A model generated the notes under the pieces. The model had not been told where the DNA came from, ran no database searches, and worked only from the letters and a program-made list of their open reading frames with translations. Below are positions 33,317-46,838 of a stretch of 64,000 nucleotides of DNA, in pieces. A program made the translations under genes and the position numbers. This DNA is from Mimachlamys varia (lineage: Eukaryota; Mollusca; Bivalvia; Pectinida; Pectinidae). Every line of letters starts with the position of its first letter. The first letter of the stretch is position 1. The stretch is taken from contig OX392532.1 of assembly GCA_947623455.1 (NCBI GenBank), positions 46,255,058-46,319,057 on the forward strand, written 5' to 3'.

Positions 33317-33807
33317 GTGTAGATAAAGGGCCCTGTCATCTGTCTCACCAACAGGTAAAATGTAGTAACTAGGTTTCAGAGAAGAAAAAAGACAGAGTAC
33401 ATGAAATGTATGGCAATGTCATATATTACATATCATAACATTGTTAAAGAAGTTACCTGAAAATAGCTGTAATGCTTAAAACATAGGTGATATCAAGTAC
33501 ATGTATATTGCCTTGTTAACTTTGTATCATGTCTACAAACATACACACATGTAATTAACTGATGCACAAAGTCTTTATAAGCAAACTGGTCATTCCTCGT
33601 AAGCTACATGGTTAAACCAAGGGTAGCTGTATAGGATGTTTTATAAGTTATGTATTATGTCTGTGAAATGAGTCCTTATTAGAAAATTAACAGGTTCAGA
33701 AGCTATATCTGTAGGTACAAAACATTACTTTTGTGTGCAAAAAAGTGTAAAAATATGACATGGAAGCCCCAGTAGTGTGACATGATGTGATGAGGAGGCT
33801 CCAGTGA
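33317..33807. other. ERP29 3' UTR candidate
   Basis: AT-rich sequence directly after the ERP29 stop (minus strand). No canonical AATAAA is found before the GC-rich array. Confidence 0.4.
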
Positions 33808-36800
33808 TTAAAGTTCCTCACGCTGATGAAGCTGGAAAGAAGTTAAAATATTGAGTCTCTGATTTAATTGTTCTTTCTTTTTATCACTCACTTTCCCATC
33901 TTTCAATTTTTCTACTCTTGTAATTTCTGAATTAACAAAATTGTCTCCTTTTTCTAAAATCTTTTTCATCGTTTTCACATAAATTTCTGCAGACGTCTTC
34001 TTTGATTCATCGGTTTCTTTAGCAGACTCTCCTTCTGCTAGAGCTAAAACATCCTGACGTTTGTTAGCACTGGCCTGTAAAAACTCCTTCACCCTTTTAT
34101 CATAATCTTCTAAGCAAGATGGAAGTCCAAGCCAAAGACCTGAAACAAAAGGTCAACATGAGAATACATATTGTGGTCAACATGAGAATACATATTGTGG
34201 TCACCACGAGAATACATATCGTGGTCACCACGAGAATACATATCGTGGTCACCACGAGAATACATATCGTGGTCAACACGAGAATACATATCGTGGTCAC
34301 CACGAGAATACATATCGTGGTCACCACGAGAATACATATCGTGGTCACCACGAGAATACATATCGTGGTCAACACGAGAATACATATCGTGGTCAACACG
34401 AGAATACATATCGTGGTCAACACGAGAATACATATCGTGGTCAACACGAGAATACATATCGTGGTCAACACGAGAATACATATCGTGGTCAACACGAGAA
34501 TACATATCGTGGTCAACACGAGAATACATATCGTGGTCAACACGAGAATACATATCGTGGTCAACACGAGAATACATATCGTGGTCAACACGAGAATACA
34601 TATCGTGGTCAACACGAGAATACATATCGTGGTCAACACGAGAATACATATCGTGGTCAACACGAGAATACATATCGTGGTCAACACGAGAATACATATC
34701 GTGGTCACCACGAGAATACATATCGTGGTCAACACGAGAATACATATCGTGGTCAACACGAGAATACATATCGTGGTCAACACGAGAATACATATCGTGG
34801 TCAACACGAGAATACATATCGTGGTCAACACGAGAATACATATCGTGGTCAACACGAGAATACATATCGTGGTCAACACGAGAATACATATCGTGGTCAA
34901 CACGAGAATACATATCGTGGTCAACACGAGAATACATATCGTGGTCAACACGAGAATACATATCGTGGTCACCACGAGAATACATATCGTGGTCACCACG
35001 AGAATACATATCGTGGTCAACACGAGAATACATATCGTGGTCAACACGAGAATACATATCGTGGTCAACACGAGAATACATATCGTGGTCAACACGAGAA
35101 TACATATCGTGGTCAACACGAGAATACATATCGTGGTCAACACGAGAATACATACTGTGGTCAACATGAGAATACATACTGTGGTCAACATGAGAATACA
35201 TATCGTGGTCAACACGAGAATACATATCGTGGTCAACACGAGAATACATATCGTGGTCAACAGGAGAATACATATCGTGGTCAACACGAGAATACATATC
35301 GTGGTCAACACGAGAATACATACTGTGGTCAACATGAGAATACATACTGTGGTCAACATGAGAATACATATCGTGGTCAACACGAGAATACATATCGTGG
35401 TCAACACGAGAATACATATCGTGCATCAAACAATAATGGGTATGGATCTCTGAAGAAACCATGCGTCATCTAAAAGATATTTTTTCTTTGGGTCAAAATT
35501 AAAAAAAAAAAAAAAAATTGTTGGCTAACAATTTGACAGGCTTTTCACATCCATAGCCACTTAGGTCTTTGGTAAAATGGGATGTAACTCTTACACAATT
35601 TATGAATTACTTCCCTTCCACGATTGATATGCATTAACTTTAGCATCTTTTCAATGTTTGTTGCCCAAAGTAACACTTCAAATTTGACCCCTACCAGAAC
35701 CGAAGATGATTTTCATACAATGTTTTCTCATAACAATTATCAGGAAGTGCTCAGAGTATGCTGCTGATGAAATATCATCACTATGTCTTTTGGTAATGAA
35801 GAAATTGTCATTTAAAGTTTTGAAGATAAATGACCCTGGTGACCTTGAAAGTGGGTCAAGGTCATTCATATTTTCAAACCTGATAATCCATGACCTTAAC
35901 ATTTTATTTTTGAGATATTAAGGCTTGAGGCCTTAAAAAACTTGAGAAGAAGTTTGTTACCCAAAATACTGTCAACTTTGACCCCAACGGACAACCGGAA
36001 GTTGACATTTTAGAGAAGAATGTTATTTATTTGCTAACCTGCATAACATATCTCAAAACTAATATATTTCATTTAGCCATTAATGAGATATTGCATTTAA
36101 GGTAAAACCAAATATATGGCATCATGGCCACATAATTCTTTTTTATGAACTTAGGACTATCACCAGATGGCAGGGGAAACCTGGAGACAACATTAAGTTA
36201 CACCTCTATAATATACCACCTACAAGTTACACCTCTATAACTTACGACCTACAAGTTACACCTCTATAACTTACCACCTACAATTTACACCTCTATAACT
36301 TACCACCTACAACAAATTACACCTCTATAACTTACCACCTACAAGTAACACCTCTATAACTTACCACCTACAAGTGACACCTCTATAACTTACCACCTAC
36401 AACAAATTACACCTCTATAACTTACCACCTACAAGTTACACCTCTATAACTTACCACCTACAAGTAACACCTCTATAACTTACCACCTACAAGTGACACC
36501 TCTATAACTTACCACCTACAAGTGACACCTCTATAACTTACCACCTACAAGTAACACCTCTATAACTTACCACCTACAAGTTACACCTCAATAACTTACC
36601 ACATACAACAAGTTACACCTCTATAACTTACCACCTACAATTTACACCTCTATAACTTACCACCTACAACAAGTTACACCTCTATAACTAACCACCTACA
36701 ATTTACACCTCTATAACTTATCACCTACAAGTTACATCTCTATAACTTACCACCTACAAGTGACACCTCTATAACTTACCACCTACAAGTTACACCTCTA

Positions 36801-39800
36801 TAACTTACCACCTACAAGTTACACCTCTATAACTTACCACCTACAAGTAACACCTCTATAACTTACCACCTACAAGTGACATCTCTATAACTTACCACCT
36901 ACAAGTGACACCTCTATAACTTACCACCTACAAGTGACATCTCTATAACTTACCACCTACAAGTTACACCTCTATAACTTACCACCTACAAGTAACACCT
37001 CTATAACTTACCACCTACAAGTGACACCTTTATAACTTACCACCTACAAGTTACACCTCTATAACTTACCACCTACAAGTTACACCTCTATAACTTACCA
37101 CCTACAACAAGTTACACCTCAATAACTTACCACCTACAAGTTACACCTCTATAACTAACCACCTACAAGTGACACCTCTATAACTTACCACCTACAAGTG
37201 ACACCTCTATAACTTACCACCTACAACAAGTTACACCTCTATAACTTACCACCTACAAGTTACACCTCTATAACTTACCACCTACAAGTTACACCTCTAT
37301 AACTTACCACCTACAAGTGACACCTCTATAACTTACCACCTACAACAAGTGACACCTCTATAACTTACCACCTCCAAGTTACACCTCTATAACTTACCAC
37401 CTACAAGTTACACCTCTATAACTTACCACCTACAATTTACACCTCTATAACTTACCACCTACAAGTCACACCTCTATAACTTACCACCTACAAGTCACAC
37501 CTCTATAACTTACCACCTACAAGTTACACCTCTATAACTTACCACCTACAATTTACACCTCTATAACTTACCACCTACAAGTGACACCTCTATAACTTAC
37601 CACCTACAAGTGACACGTCTATAACTTACCACCTACAAGTGACACCTCTATAACTTACCACCTACAAGTGACACCTTTATAACTTACCACCTACAAGTTA
37701 CACCTCTATAACTTACCACCTACAAGTGACACCTCTATAACTTACCACCTACAAGTGACACCATTATAACTTACCACCTACAAGTTACACCTCTATAACT
37801 TACCACCTACAAGTTACACCTCTATAACTTACCACCTACAACAAGTTACACCTCAATAACTTACCACCTACAAGTTACACCTCTATAACTAACCACCTAC
37901 AAGTGACACCTCTATAACTTACCACCTACAAGTGACACCTCTATAACTTACCACCTACAAGTTACACCTCTATAACTTACCACCTACAAGTTACACCTCT
38001 ATAACTAACCACCTACAAGTGACACCTCTATAACTTACCACCTACAAGTAACACATCTATAACTTACCACCTACAACAAGTGACACCTCTATAACTTACC
38101 ACCCACAAGTAACATCTCTATAACTTACCACCTACAAGTTACACTTCTATAACTTACCACCTACAAGTTACACCTCTATAACTTACCACCTACAAGTTAC
38201 ACCTCTACAACTTACCACCTACAAGTGACACCTCTATAACTTACCACCTACAACAAGTTACATCTCTATAACTTACCACCTACAAGTGACACCTCTATAA
38301 CTTACCACCTACAAGTTACACCTCTATAACTTACCACCTACAAGTTACATCTCTATAACTTACCACCTACAAGTTACACCTCTATAACTTACCACCTACA
38401 AGTTACACCTCTATAACATACCACCTACAATTTACACCTCTATAACTTACCACCTACAATTTACACCTCTATAACTTACCACCTACAAGTTACACCTCTA
38501 TAACTTACCACCTACAAGTTACATCTCTATAACTTACCACCTACAAGTGACACCTCTATAACTTACCACCTACAAGTTACACCTCTATAACTTACCACCT
38601 ACAAGTTACACCTCTATAACTTACCACCTACAAGTTACATCTCTATAACTTACCACCTACAAGTTACACCTCTATAACTTACCACCTACAAGTGACACCT
38701 CTATAACTTACCACCTACAAGTTACACCTCTATAACTTACCACCTACAAGTTATACCTTTATAACTTACCACCTACAAGTGACACCTCTATAACTTACCA
38801 CCTACAACAAGTGACACCTCTATAACTTACCACCTACAAGTTACACCTTTATAACTTACCACCTACAAGTAACACCTCTATAACTTACCACCTACAAGTT
38901 ACACCTCTATAACTTACCACCTACAAGTTATACCTTTATAACTTACCACCTACAAGTGACACCTCTATAACTTACCACCTACAACAAGTTACACCTCTAT
39001 AACTTACCACCTACAAGTTATACCTTTATAACTTACCACCTACAAGTGACACCTTTATAACTTACCACCTACAAGTGACACCTCTATAACTTACCACCTA
39101 CAAGTAACACCTCTATAACTTACCACCTACAACAAGTGACACCTCTATAACTTACCACCTACAAGTTACACCTCTATAACTTACCACCTACAAGTGACAC
39201 CTTTATAACTTACCACCTACAAGTTACACCTCTATAACTTACCACCTATAAGTAACACCTCTATAACCTACCACCTAGAAGTGACACCTGTATAACTTAT
39301 CACCTACAAGTTACACCTCTATAACTTACCACCTACAAGTGACACCTCTATAACTTACCACCTACAAGTCACACCTCTATAACTTACCACCTACAAGTTA
39401 CACCTCTATAACTTACCACCTACAATTTACACCTCTATAACTTACCACCTACAAGTCACACCTCTATAACTTACCACCTACAAGTCACACCTCTATAACT
39501 TACCACCTACAAGTTACACCCCTATAACTTACCACCTACAATTTACACCTCTATAACTTACCACCTACAAGTTACACCTCTATAACTTACCACCTACAAG
39601 TTACACCTCTATAACTTACCACCTACAAGTTACACCTCTATAACTTACCACCTACAAGTGACACCTCTATAACTTACCACCTACAAGTGACACCTTTATA
39701 ACTTACCACCTACAAGTTACACCTCTATAACTTACCACCTACAAGTGACACCTCTATAACTTACCACCTACAAGTTACACCTCTATAACTTACCACCTAC

Positions 39801-42800
39801 AAGTGACACCTCTATAACTTACCACCTACAAGTGACACCTCTATAACTTACCACCTACAATTTACACCTCTATAACTTACCACCTACAAGTTACACCTCT
39901 ATAACTTACCACCTACAAGTTACACCTCTATAACTTACCACCTACAAGTTACACCTCTATAACTTACCACCTACAAGTTACATCTCTATAACTTACCACC
40001 TACAAGTGACACCTCTATAACTTACCACCTACAAGTTACACCTCTATAACATACCACCTACAATTTACACCTCTATAACTTACCACCTACAATTTACACC
40101 TCTATAACTTACCACCTACAAGTTACACCTCTATAACTTACCACCTACAAGTTACATCTCTATAACTTACCACCTACAAGTGACACCTCTATAACTTACC
40201 ACCTACAAGTTACACATCTATAACTTACCACCTACAATTTACACCTCTATAACTTACCACCTACAAGTTACACCTCTATAACATACCACCTACAAGTTAC
40301 ATCTCTATAACTTACCACCTACAATTTACACCTCTATAACTTACCACCTACAAATAAAATCTCTATAACTTACCACCTACAAGTTACACCTCTATAACTT
40401 ACCACCTACAAGTGACACCTCTATAACTTACCACCTACAAGTAACACCTCTATAACTTACCACCTACAAGTGACACCTCTATAACTTACCACCTACAAGT
40501 TACACTTCTATAACTTACCACCTACAAGTTACACTTCTATAACTTACCACCTACAACAAGTGACACCTCTATAACTTACCACCCACAAGTTACATCTCTA
40601 TAACTTACCACCTACAAGTTACACTTCTATAACTTACCACCTACAAGTTACACCTCTATAACTTACCACCTACAAGTTACACCTCTATAACTTACCACCT
40701 ACAACAAGTGACACCTCTATAACTTACCACCTACAAGTTACACCTCTATAACTTACCACTTACAAGTAACACCTCTATAACTTACCACCTACAAGTGACA
40801 CCTCTATAACTTACCACCTACAAGTTACACTTCTATAACTTACCACCTACAAGTTACACCTCTATAACTTACCACCTACAAATTACACCTCTATAACTTA
40901 CCACCTACAAGTTACACCTCTACAACTTACCACCTACAAGTGACACCTCTATAACTTACCACCTACAACAAGTGACACCTCTATAACTTACCACCTACAA
41001 GTTACACCTCTATAACTTACCACCTACAAGTGACACCTCTATAACTTACCACCTACAAGTTATACCTTTATAACTTACCACCTACAAGTTACACTTCTAT
41101 AACTTACCACCTACAAGTGACACCTCTATAACTTACCACCTACAAGTTACACCTCTATAACTTACCACCTATAAATAAAATCTCTATAAATTACCACCTC
41201 TATAAGTTACCAATAATCAGTTATACATCTTTAGCTACATATTTACCCACCTGATTCCTTTATAAGGAACTTCTGGACATCATCAGCACTCTTGGCATTG
41301 CCTAAGAACTTCTTTGGATTTTCTGTATCTCCAGATAGGAAGAGAAAATAGACAGGGAAGTCCTCTTTTGTCACACCAAACCTTTCTGCCAAATCTGCAT
41401 TCTCCTTCTCACCATAATCTGTGGAACAAAACCCCACATATTTAAACCAATGCATATTGTACTTGGTATTCTACCAAAACTAAACATACTTAAGGATATA
41501 GATAGGGGGCTAACAATTTTGTTTTTGTTTTTTGTGTTTTTACAAAATTGATTACTTTCAAATATCCTACATCATATAACCAAAAAACATATTCCAAATT
41601 ATGTTCATGAATGTGTCAATTACTGTGTATTAACATTGAACTTGAAACATACAGGTCAGCATGTGGTACTGTTTACAAAATAAACATACCCCCTGTCCTA
41701 GGGAACTGTTATAGATAGGGCAGAGTGTGTGTTGTCCTAGGGAACTGTTATAGATAGGACAGAATGTGTGCTGTATTAGGGAACTGTTATAGATAGGACA
41801 GAATGTGTACTGTCCTAGATAACTGTTATAGATAAGACAGAGTGTGTGCTGTCCTAGGTAACTGTTATAGATAGGACAGAATGTGTGCTGTCCTAGGAAA
41901 CTGTTACAGGTAAGACAGAGTGTTTGCTGTCCTAGGGAACTGTTATAGATAGGATGGAATGTGTGCTGTCCTAGGGAACTGTTATAGATAAGACAGTGTG
42001 TGCTGTCCTAGGGAACTGTTATAGATAGGATTGAATGTGTGCTGTCCTAGGGAACTGTTATAGATAGGACAGAATGTGTGCTGTCCTAGGAAACTGTTAC
42101 AGGTAAGACAGAGTGTTTGCTGTCCTAGGGAACTGTTATAGATAGGACAGAGTGTGTGTTGTCCTAGGGAACTGTTATAGATAGGATGGAATGTGTGCTG
42201 TCCTAGGGAACTGTTATAGATAAGACAGTGTGTGCTGTCCTAGGGAACTGTTATAGATAGGATTGAATGTTTGCTGTCCTAGGGAACTGTTATAGATAGG
42301 ATGGAATGTGTGCTGTCCTAGGGAACTGTTATAGATAGGACAGAATGTGTGCAGTCCTATGGAACTGTTATAGATAGGACAGAATGTGTGCAGTCCTAGG
42401 GAACTGTTATAGATAAGACAGAGTGTGTGTTGTCCTAGGGAACTGTTATAGATAGGACAGAGTGTGTGCAGATCCTAGATAACTGTTATAGATAGGACGG
42501 AATGTGTGCTGTCCTAGGGAACTGTTATAGATAGGACAGAATGTGTGCTGTCCTAGGGAACTGTTATATATAGGACGGAATGTGTGCTGTCCTAGGGAAC
42601 TGTTATAGATAAATCAGAATGTGTGCTGTCCTAGGGAACTGTTATAGATATAACAGAATGTGTGCTGTCATAGAGACCTGTTACAGACAGGAGTTGATAG
42701 CTACCTTGGACCTGCACCTCAGATACCAGGATGTCGTCCTGAGACAGTGTGGCTAGAGCCACCTCCTTGAATGCGTCCTGCTTTTCACCATATGGGTAAG

Positions 42801-44067
42801 TCTCATCAAATTTCACCAACACTGCTTTGTGTTTCCGAAGGATCTGCAAAGTAACATTAAAAAACTACTTTTAGGGCAGGAAATGATAGGAATTGAACAA
42901 ACTTTAGACCAGAAGTAAGAAGAAGTCCAATGGGATGTTTGTTATCTTAAAAGTGGACTAAAATAAAGGTACAGGGAAAATAATGTTTGTTTCAAACTAG
43001 AGCGTTGACATAGTACCCCTCTGGTCACATAGTATCCCTCTGGTCTGGTTGTGGAGCAGAAGTTGCTTTAAGATTTTCAAACATTTGACCTCTGGGGCTC
43101 TGAAAAAGGTCAAGGTCACTCATTTGAACAAACCTGGTAGCCCTTCATCCCAGCATGCTACATGCATGATATCAGTTCCCTGGGCCTCTGGTTATTGAGA
43201 AGAGGTTGCCTGAAGATTTTAACATATTTTAGGCGATTCATTTTAACAAACTTGGAAGCCCTTCATCCCAGTAAGCTACACAATATCAGCACTCTAGGCC
43301 TTTCGGTTATTGAGAAGAAGTCATTTTAAGGAAAACGGTAGTACTTATATTAATACCCAGCCTCCTATGGGTCTGCCCGGCCAAACAATATAAAAAATTG
43401 TCTCGGTGTGTAAAGCTATGTTATCGCAGCTATGTGGACGGCATATGGCGATGGACGGTGCACGATCCAGGTTTAAGTTCATTTTTAGAAAGATCAAAAA
43501 TTCATTGCGCAAAACTGCATATAAATAAGTGTTTTTAAAGCGGCAAATTTATTTTTCATCAAAGGTCATTGGGCAAAACTGCATATGTATAAGTGTTTTC
43601 AAAGCGGTAATTGATTCTTATTTTTTTCCGGACAAACAGTTGGTAATTTAAGCCAATATGTCACTGACAAAGAAACGAAAAAAAAATTGACAAAATAGCT
43701 GAGACCTATGGTCCTCTGTTAGAGGCTGCTACGTATACTGTACATGTGTTTCATTGTTACACATTATAATACTTTTATAGAGACAAAAAAAATCCCAAAA
43801 ATGACATTTTTACTTCGATTAACGGTTTAAAGATACCAGCTGGTATGTAATCAAGTATCTAGATAATGTTCTACCGTCTTAACCATGCATTTAAACAACA
43901 AAAAAGAACTGTCAACTTAAAATCTGCTGAAAAAATAATTTACTTACTTTCTCGAAAACGCCTGAATTAAGTTGAACTGATCCTTTAACACCATCAGCGT
44001 TAATAGTTTGAAAAAACATAAATACAACCGCTAGACCGGCAGGAAACATGCTTTTCGTCGCCATCAT
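33808..44067 (-). CDS. ERP29: endoplasmic reticulum protein 29 (Windbeutel-type), 4 coding exons
   Basis: ERp29 is a non-redox PDI-family chaperone of the ER lumen that aids secretory protein folding. Coding exons on the minus strand are 44067-43948, 42843-42705, 41418-41251 and 34139-33808 (759 nt, 252 aa; human 261). Phases 0, 1, 1 agree. Residues 1-24 form a signal peptide (hydrophobic GLAVVFMFF core, NADG cleavage region). The thioredoxin-like domain follows with VLVKFDETYPYGEKQDAF, and it lacks a CxxC redox site as expected. FPVYFLFLSGD and GLWLGLPSCL lead into the helical C-terminal domain (NILTSF). The protein ends REEL, a KDEL-like retrieval signal (human ends KEEL). Two ATGs are adjacent at the start; the first is chosen. 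Introns 2 and 3 are dominated by minisatellites. Confidence 0.95.
34150..35425. repeat. 24-bp minisatellite abutting the ERP29 exon 4 acceptor (~53 copies)
   Basis: The 24-bp unit is 'gtggtcaacacgagaataca' plus 'tatc', with 'caccacgag' and 'caacatgag' variants. Since 24 is a multiple of three, several frames on both strands stay open for over 1.3 kb; these are not genes. On the transcribed (minus) strand the array runs to within about 12 nt of the exon 4 acceptor (TTTTGTTTCAG). Confidence 0.97.
35470..36185. repeat. dispersed repeat fragments in ERP29 intron 3
   Basis: It contains 'gaccttgaaagtgggtcaag', 'gtcattcatattttcaaacc' and related phrases of the 671-1698 family. An A-run lies near 35500. 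No gene. Confidence 0.5.
36186..41195. repeat. 29-bp minisatellite filling ERP29 intron 3 (~170 copies)
   Basis: The unit is 'ttacacctctataacttacc' plus 'acctacaag', 29 bp. Frequent 32-bp variants carry an extra 'aca' (acaacaag). Variants gtgac, gtaac, atttac and gtcac alternate. It is the longest array of short units in the window and ends about 55 bp from the exon 3 donor. Confidence 0.97.
41692..42668. repeat. 39-bp minisatellite in ERP29 intron 2 (~25 copies)
   Basis: The unit contains 'gtcctagggaactgttatag' and 'ataggacagaatgtgtgct'. Some units are 2-4 bp shorter. The array ends about 36 bp inside the exon 2 donor (42704). Confidence 0.96.
42844..43947. other. ERP29 intron 1
   Basis: Contains a dispersed 'ggtcaaggtcactcatttg' repeat at about 43010-43330. 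'gggcaaaactgcatat' and 'aagtgttttcaaagcggtaa' phrases are duplicated near 43500-43610. No further gene. Confidence 0.5.
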
Positions 44068-44170
44068 TGTTTCACTGATGAGGTGGTCCAATCAAAAATC
44101 TGTTTATATACTGCAGGAAATAAATTACAAATGTGCCACGATTGTTTTGTCTCGAACTCTGATTGGTCAA
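44068..44170 (-). promoter_or_regulatory. ERP29 core promoter: TATA box and CCAAT boxes
   Basis: On the minus strand TATATAAA lies at 44110-44103, 36 nt before the ATG, which implies a very short 5' UTR. CCAAT boxes are at 44166-44162 (minus) and 44088-44092 (plus). A 'CGTGG' is near 44135, but I could not fit a full ER-stress element (CCAAT-N9-CCACG). Confidence 0.6.
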
Positions 44171-44934
44171 AATATGAAACCATTCGATTCTCTCGGAGGT
44201 CGGCCATTCAAAGAATATATTTTGTTTACATGCATGCTGTTGCTTGTGAAACTGTCTGCTGATTATTGATTCACGTGGGAAAGTAAAGACTGTAACAGTT
44301 GAGTATAACCATTTTTCTGGTCAACTGAATTATGTTACTTGTGTAACGGTTCCGGCGTACATTAAAAGACAGGTTGGAAGGATCGTGTAAAGATCAACTA
44401 GGAAATAACACTACTGTACAACATTACCCCCCCCCCCCCCCCGCGTAATTTACGTAGCCACTCATAATAGAGTTATAATACGTTCCAGAAATCGGCTAAG
44501 AACCACTATAAGCACCATATAGGTTCTGATCATTTAATAACGGATGAATACTTAATTACTGCGATTTACATGAGTGTTTTTGAAGATAACGACCACGAAA
44601 CACCTAAAATGTCCGGTTAAAGGTAAATTTTAGCGTGTACCATCAACTCCTATCCCAAGTCTGTCACTTTCACTTTGATTTGTTGATATAGGCCTAGGTA
44701 AATAGTATTCAACCAACGATCTGAATAAGCAGTGTCCGCCCAGCATACTGAAGGCCCAACATACGACTACTAAGATATATAAAATATAATATTTATTAGA
44801 TTTCAACATAATAATCTCATTGTCGTAATAAAAGAAATGAAATAAACATGCAATTCATCAACAAATAGCAAATATTCTATTTACATGTATTACATTCTTG
44901 CAAATATTCTGATTTGTCCAGCGAAAATAATACA
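44171..44934. other. spacer between ERP29 and the KDZ element
   Basis: Includes a pure C-run of about 16 at about 44436. The left end of the transposon must lie in or at the end of this stretch, but no terminal motif matching the right side could be found by eye. Confidence 0.4.
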
Positions 44935-46668
44935 TGTAATGGACCTGAATACTGGATTATACACTGTGGTGCTTAATTCTATATTTCATAAACACATGTA
45001 ATGGGTCTCTATACTGGATTGTACACTGTGGTGCTTAATTCTATACTTCATAAACACATGTAATGGGTCTCTATACTGGATTATACACTGTGGTGCTTAA
45101 TTGTTTGTGATGGTGCTTAATTCTATACTTCATATACACATGTAATGGGTGTCTCTATACTGGATTATACACTGTGGTGCTTAATTCTATACTTCATAAA
45201 CACATGTAATGGGTGTCTCTATACTGGATTATACACTGTGGTGCTTAATTCTATACTTCATAAACACATGGAATGGGTGTCTATACTGGATTATACACTG
45301 TGGTGCTTAATTCTATACTTCATAAACATATGTAATGGGTCTCTATACTGGATTATACACTGTGGTGCTTACTTCTATACTTCATAAACAAATGTAATGG
45401 GTCTCTTTACTTGATTGTACACTGTGGTGCTTAATTCTATACTTCATAAACACATTTAATGCGTCTCTATACTGGATTATACACTGTGGTGCTTAATTCT
45501 ATACTTCATAAACACATGTAATGGGTTTCCATACTGGATTATACACTGTGGTGCTTAATTGTTTGTCATGGTGCTTAATTCTATACTTCATATACACATG
45601 TAATGGGTGTCTATACTGGATTATACACTGTGGTGCTTAATTCTATACTTCATAAACACATGTAATGGGTCTCTATACTGGATTATACACTGTGGTGCTT
45701 ACTTCTATACTTCATAAACACATGTAATGGGTCTCTTTACTTGATTGTACACTGTGGTGCTTAATTCTATACTTCATAAACACATTTAATGCGTCTCTAT
45801 ACTGGATTATACACTGTGGTGCTTAATTCTATACTTCATAAACACATGTAATGGGTTTCCATACTGGATTATACACTGTGGTGCTTAATTGTTTGTCATG
45901 GTGCTTAATTCTATACTTCATAAATACATTTAATGGGTCTCTATGCTTGATTATACACTGTGGTGCTTAATTCTATACTTCATAAACACATGCATATATG
46001 TAATGGGTCTCTCTACTGGATTATACACTGTGGTGCTTAATTCTATACTTCATAAACACATGTAATGGGTCTCTATATTGGATTATACACTGTGGTGCTT
46101 AATTGTTTGTAATGGTGCTTAATTCTATACTTCATAAGCACATGTAATGGGTCTCTATATTGGATTATACACTGTGGTGCTTAATAGTTTGTTATGGTGC
46201 TTAATTCTATACTTCATAAAAACATGTAATGGGTCTCTATACTGGATTATACACTGTGGTGCTTAATTGTTTGTCATGGTGCTTAATTCTATACTTTATA
46301 AACACATTTAATGGGTCTCTATACTGGATTATACACTGTGGTGCTTAATTGTTTGTCATGGTGCTTAATTCTATACTTTATAAACACATTTAATGGGTCT
46401 CTATATTGGATTATACACTGTGGTGCTTAATTGTTTGTAATGGTGCTTAATTCTATACTTCATAAGCACATGTAATGGGTCTCTATATTGGATTATACAC
46501 TGTGGTGCTTAATAGTTTGTTATGGTGCTTCATTCTATACTTCATAAAAACATGTAATGGGTCTCTATACTGGATTATACACTGTGGTGCTTAATTGTTT
46601 GTCATGGTGCTTAATTCTATACTTTATAAACACATTTAATGGGTCTCTATACTGGATTATACTCCAAG
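44935..46668 (+). repeat. left arm: ~62-bp tandem array
   Basis: The unit contains 'taatgggtctctatactgga', 'ttatacactgtggtgcttaa' and 'ttctatacttcataaacaca'. Several units carry an extra ~21-bp segment ('gtttgtcatggtgcttaatt'). There are about 25 units. Confidence 0.95.
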
Positions 46669-46838
46669 GTCTACATTACACTTTTATGTTTCTTTTATTC
46701 ATATAAAATTGGTTTGATAATAATTAGCTCTGTTTAGGAGTTAGAGGTGTAATTACATTTCTGTTCTGAGAGATTGGGGGTGTTGAGTGAGATTTTCAAT
46801 CTTTGTTTACTTGTATGTTTTAATTTGTTTTCATTTAG

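Noticed and set aside
34100..35462. Long open frames of ~435-450 codons on both strands
   Set aside because: They coincide exactly with a 24-bp tandem array whose period is a multiple of three. Translations are pure 8-residue repeats on both strands and the region is an intron of ERP29.
44103..44166. ER-stress response element in the ERP29 promoter
   Set aside because: CCAAT and CGTGG/CCACG motifs exist but not with the required N9 spacing and orientation.
45145..45387. 80-codon frame with repeated ILDYTLWCLILYF
   Set aside because: It is the left-arm 62-bp repeat; no sign of coding selection.
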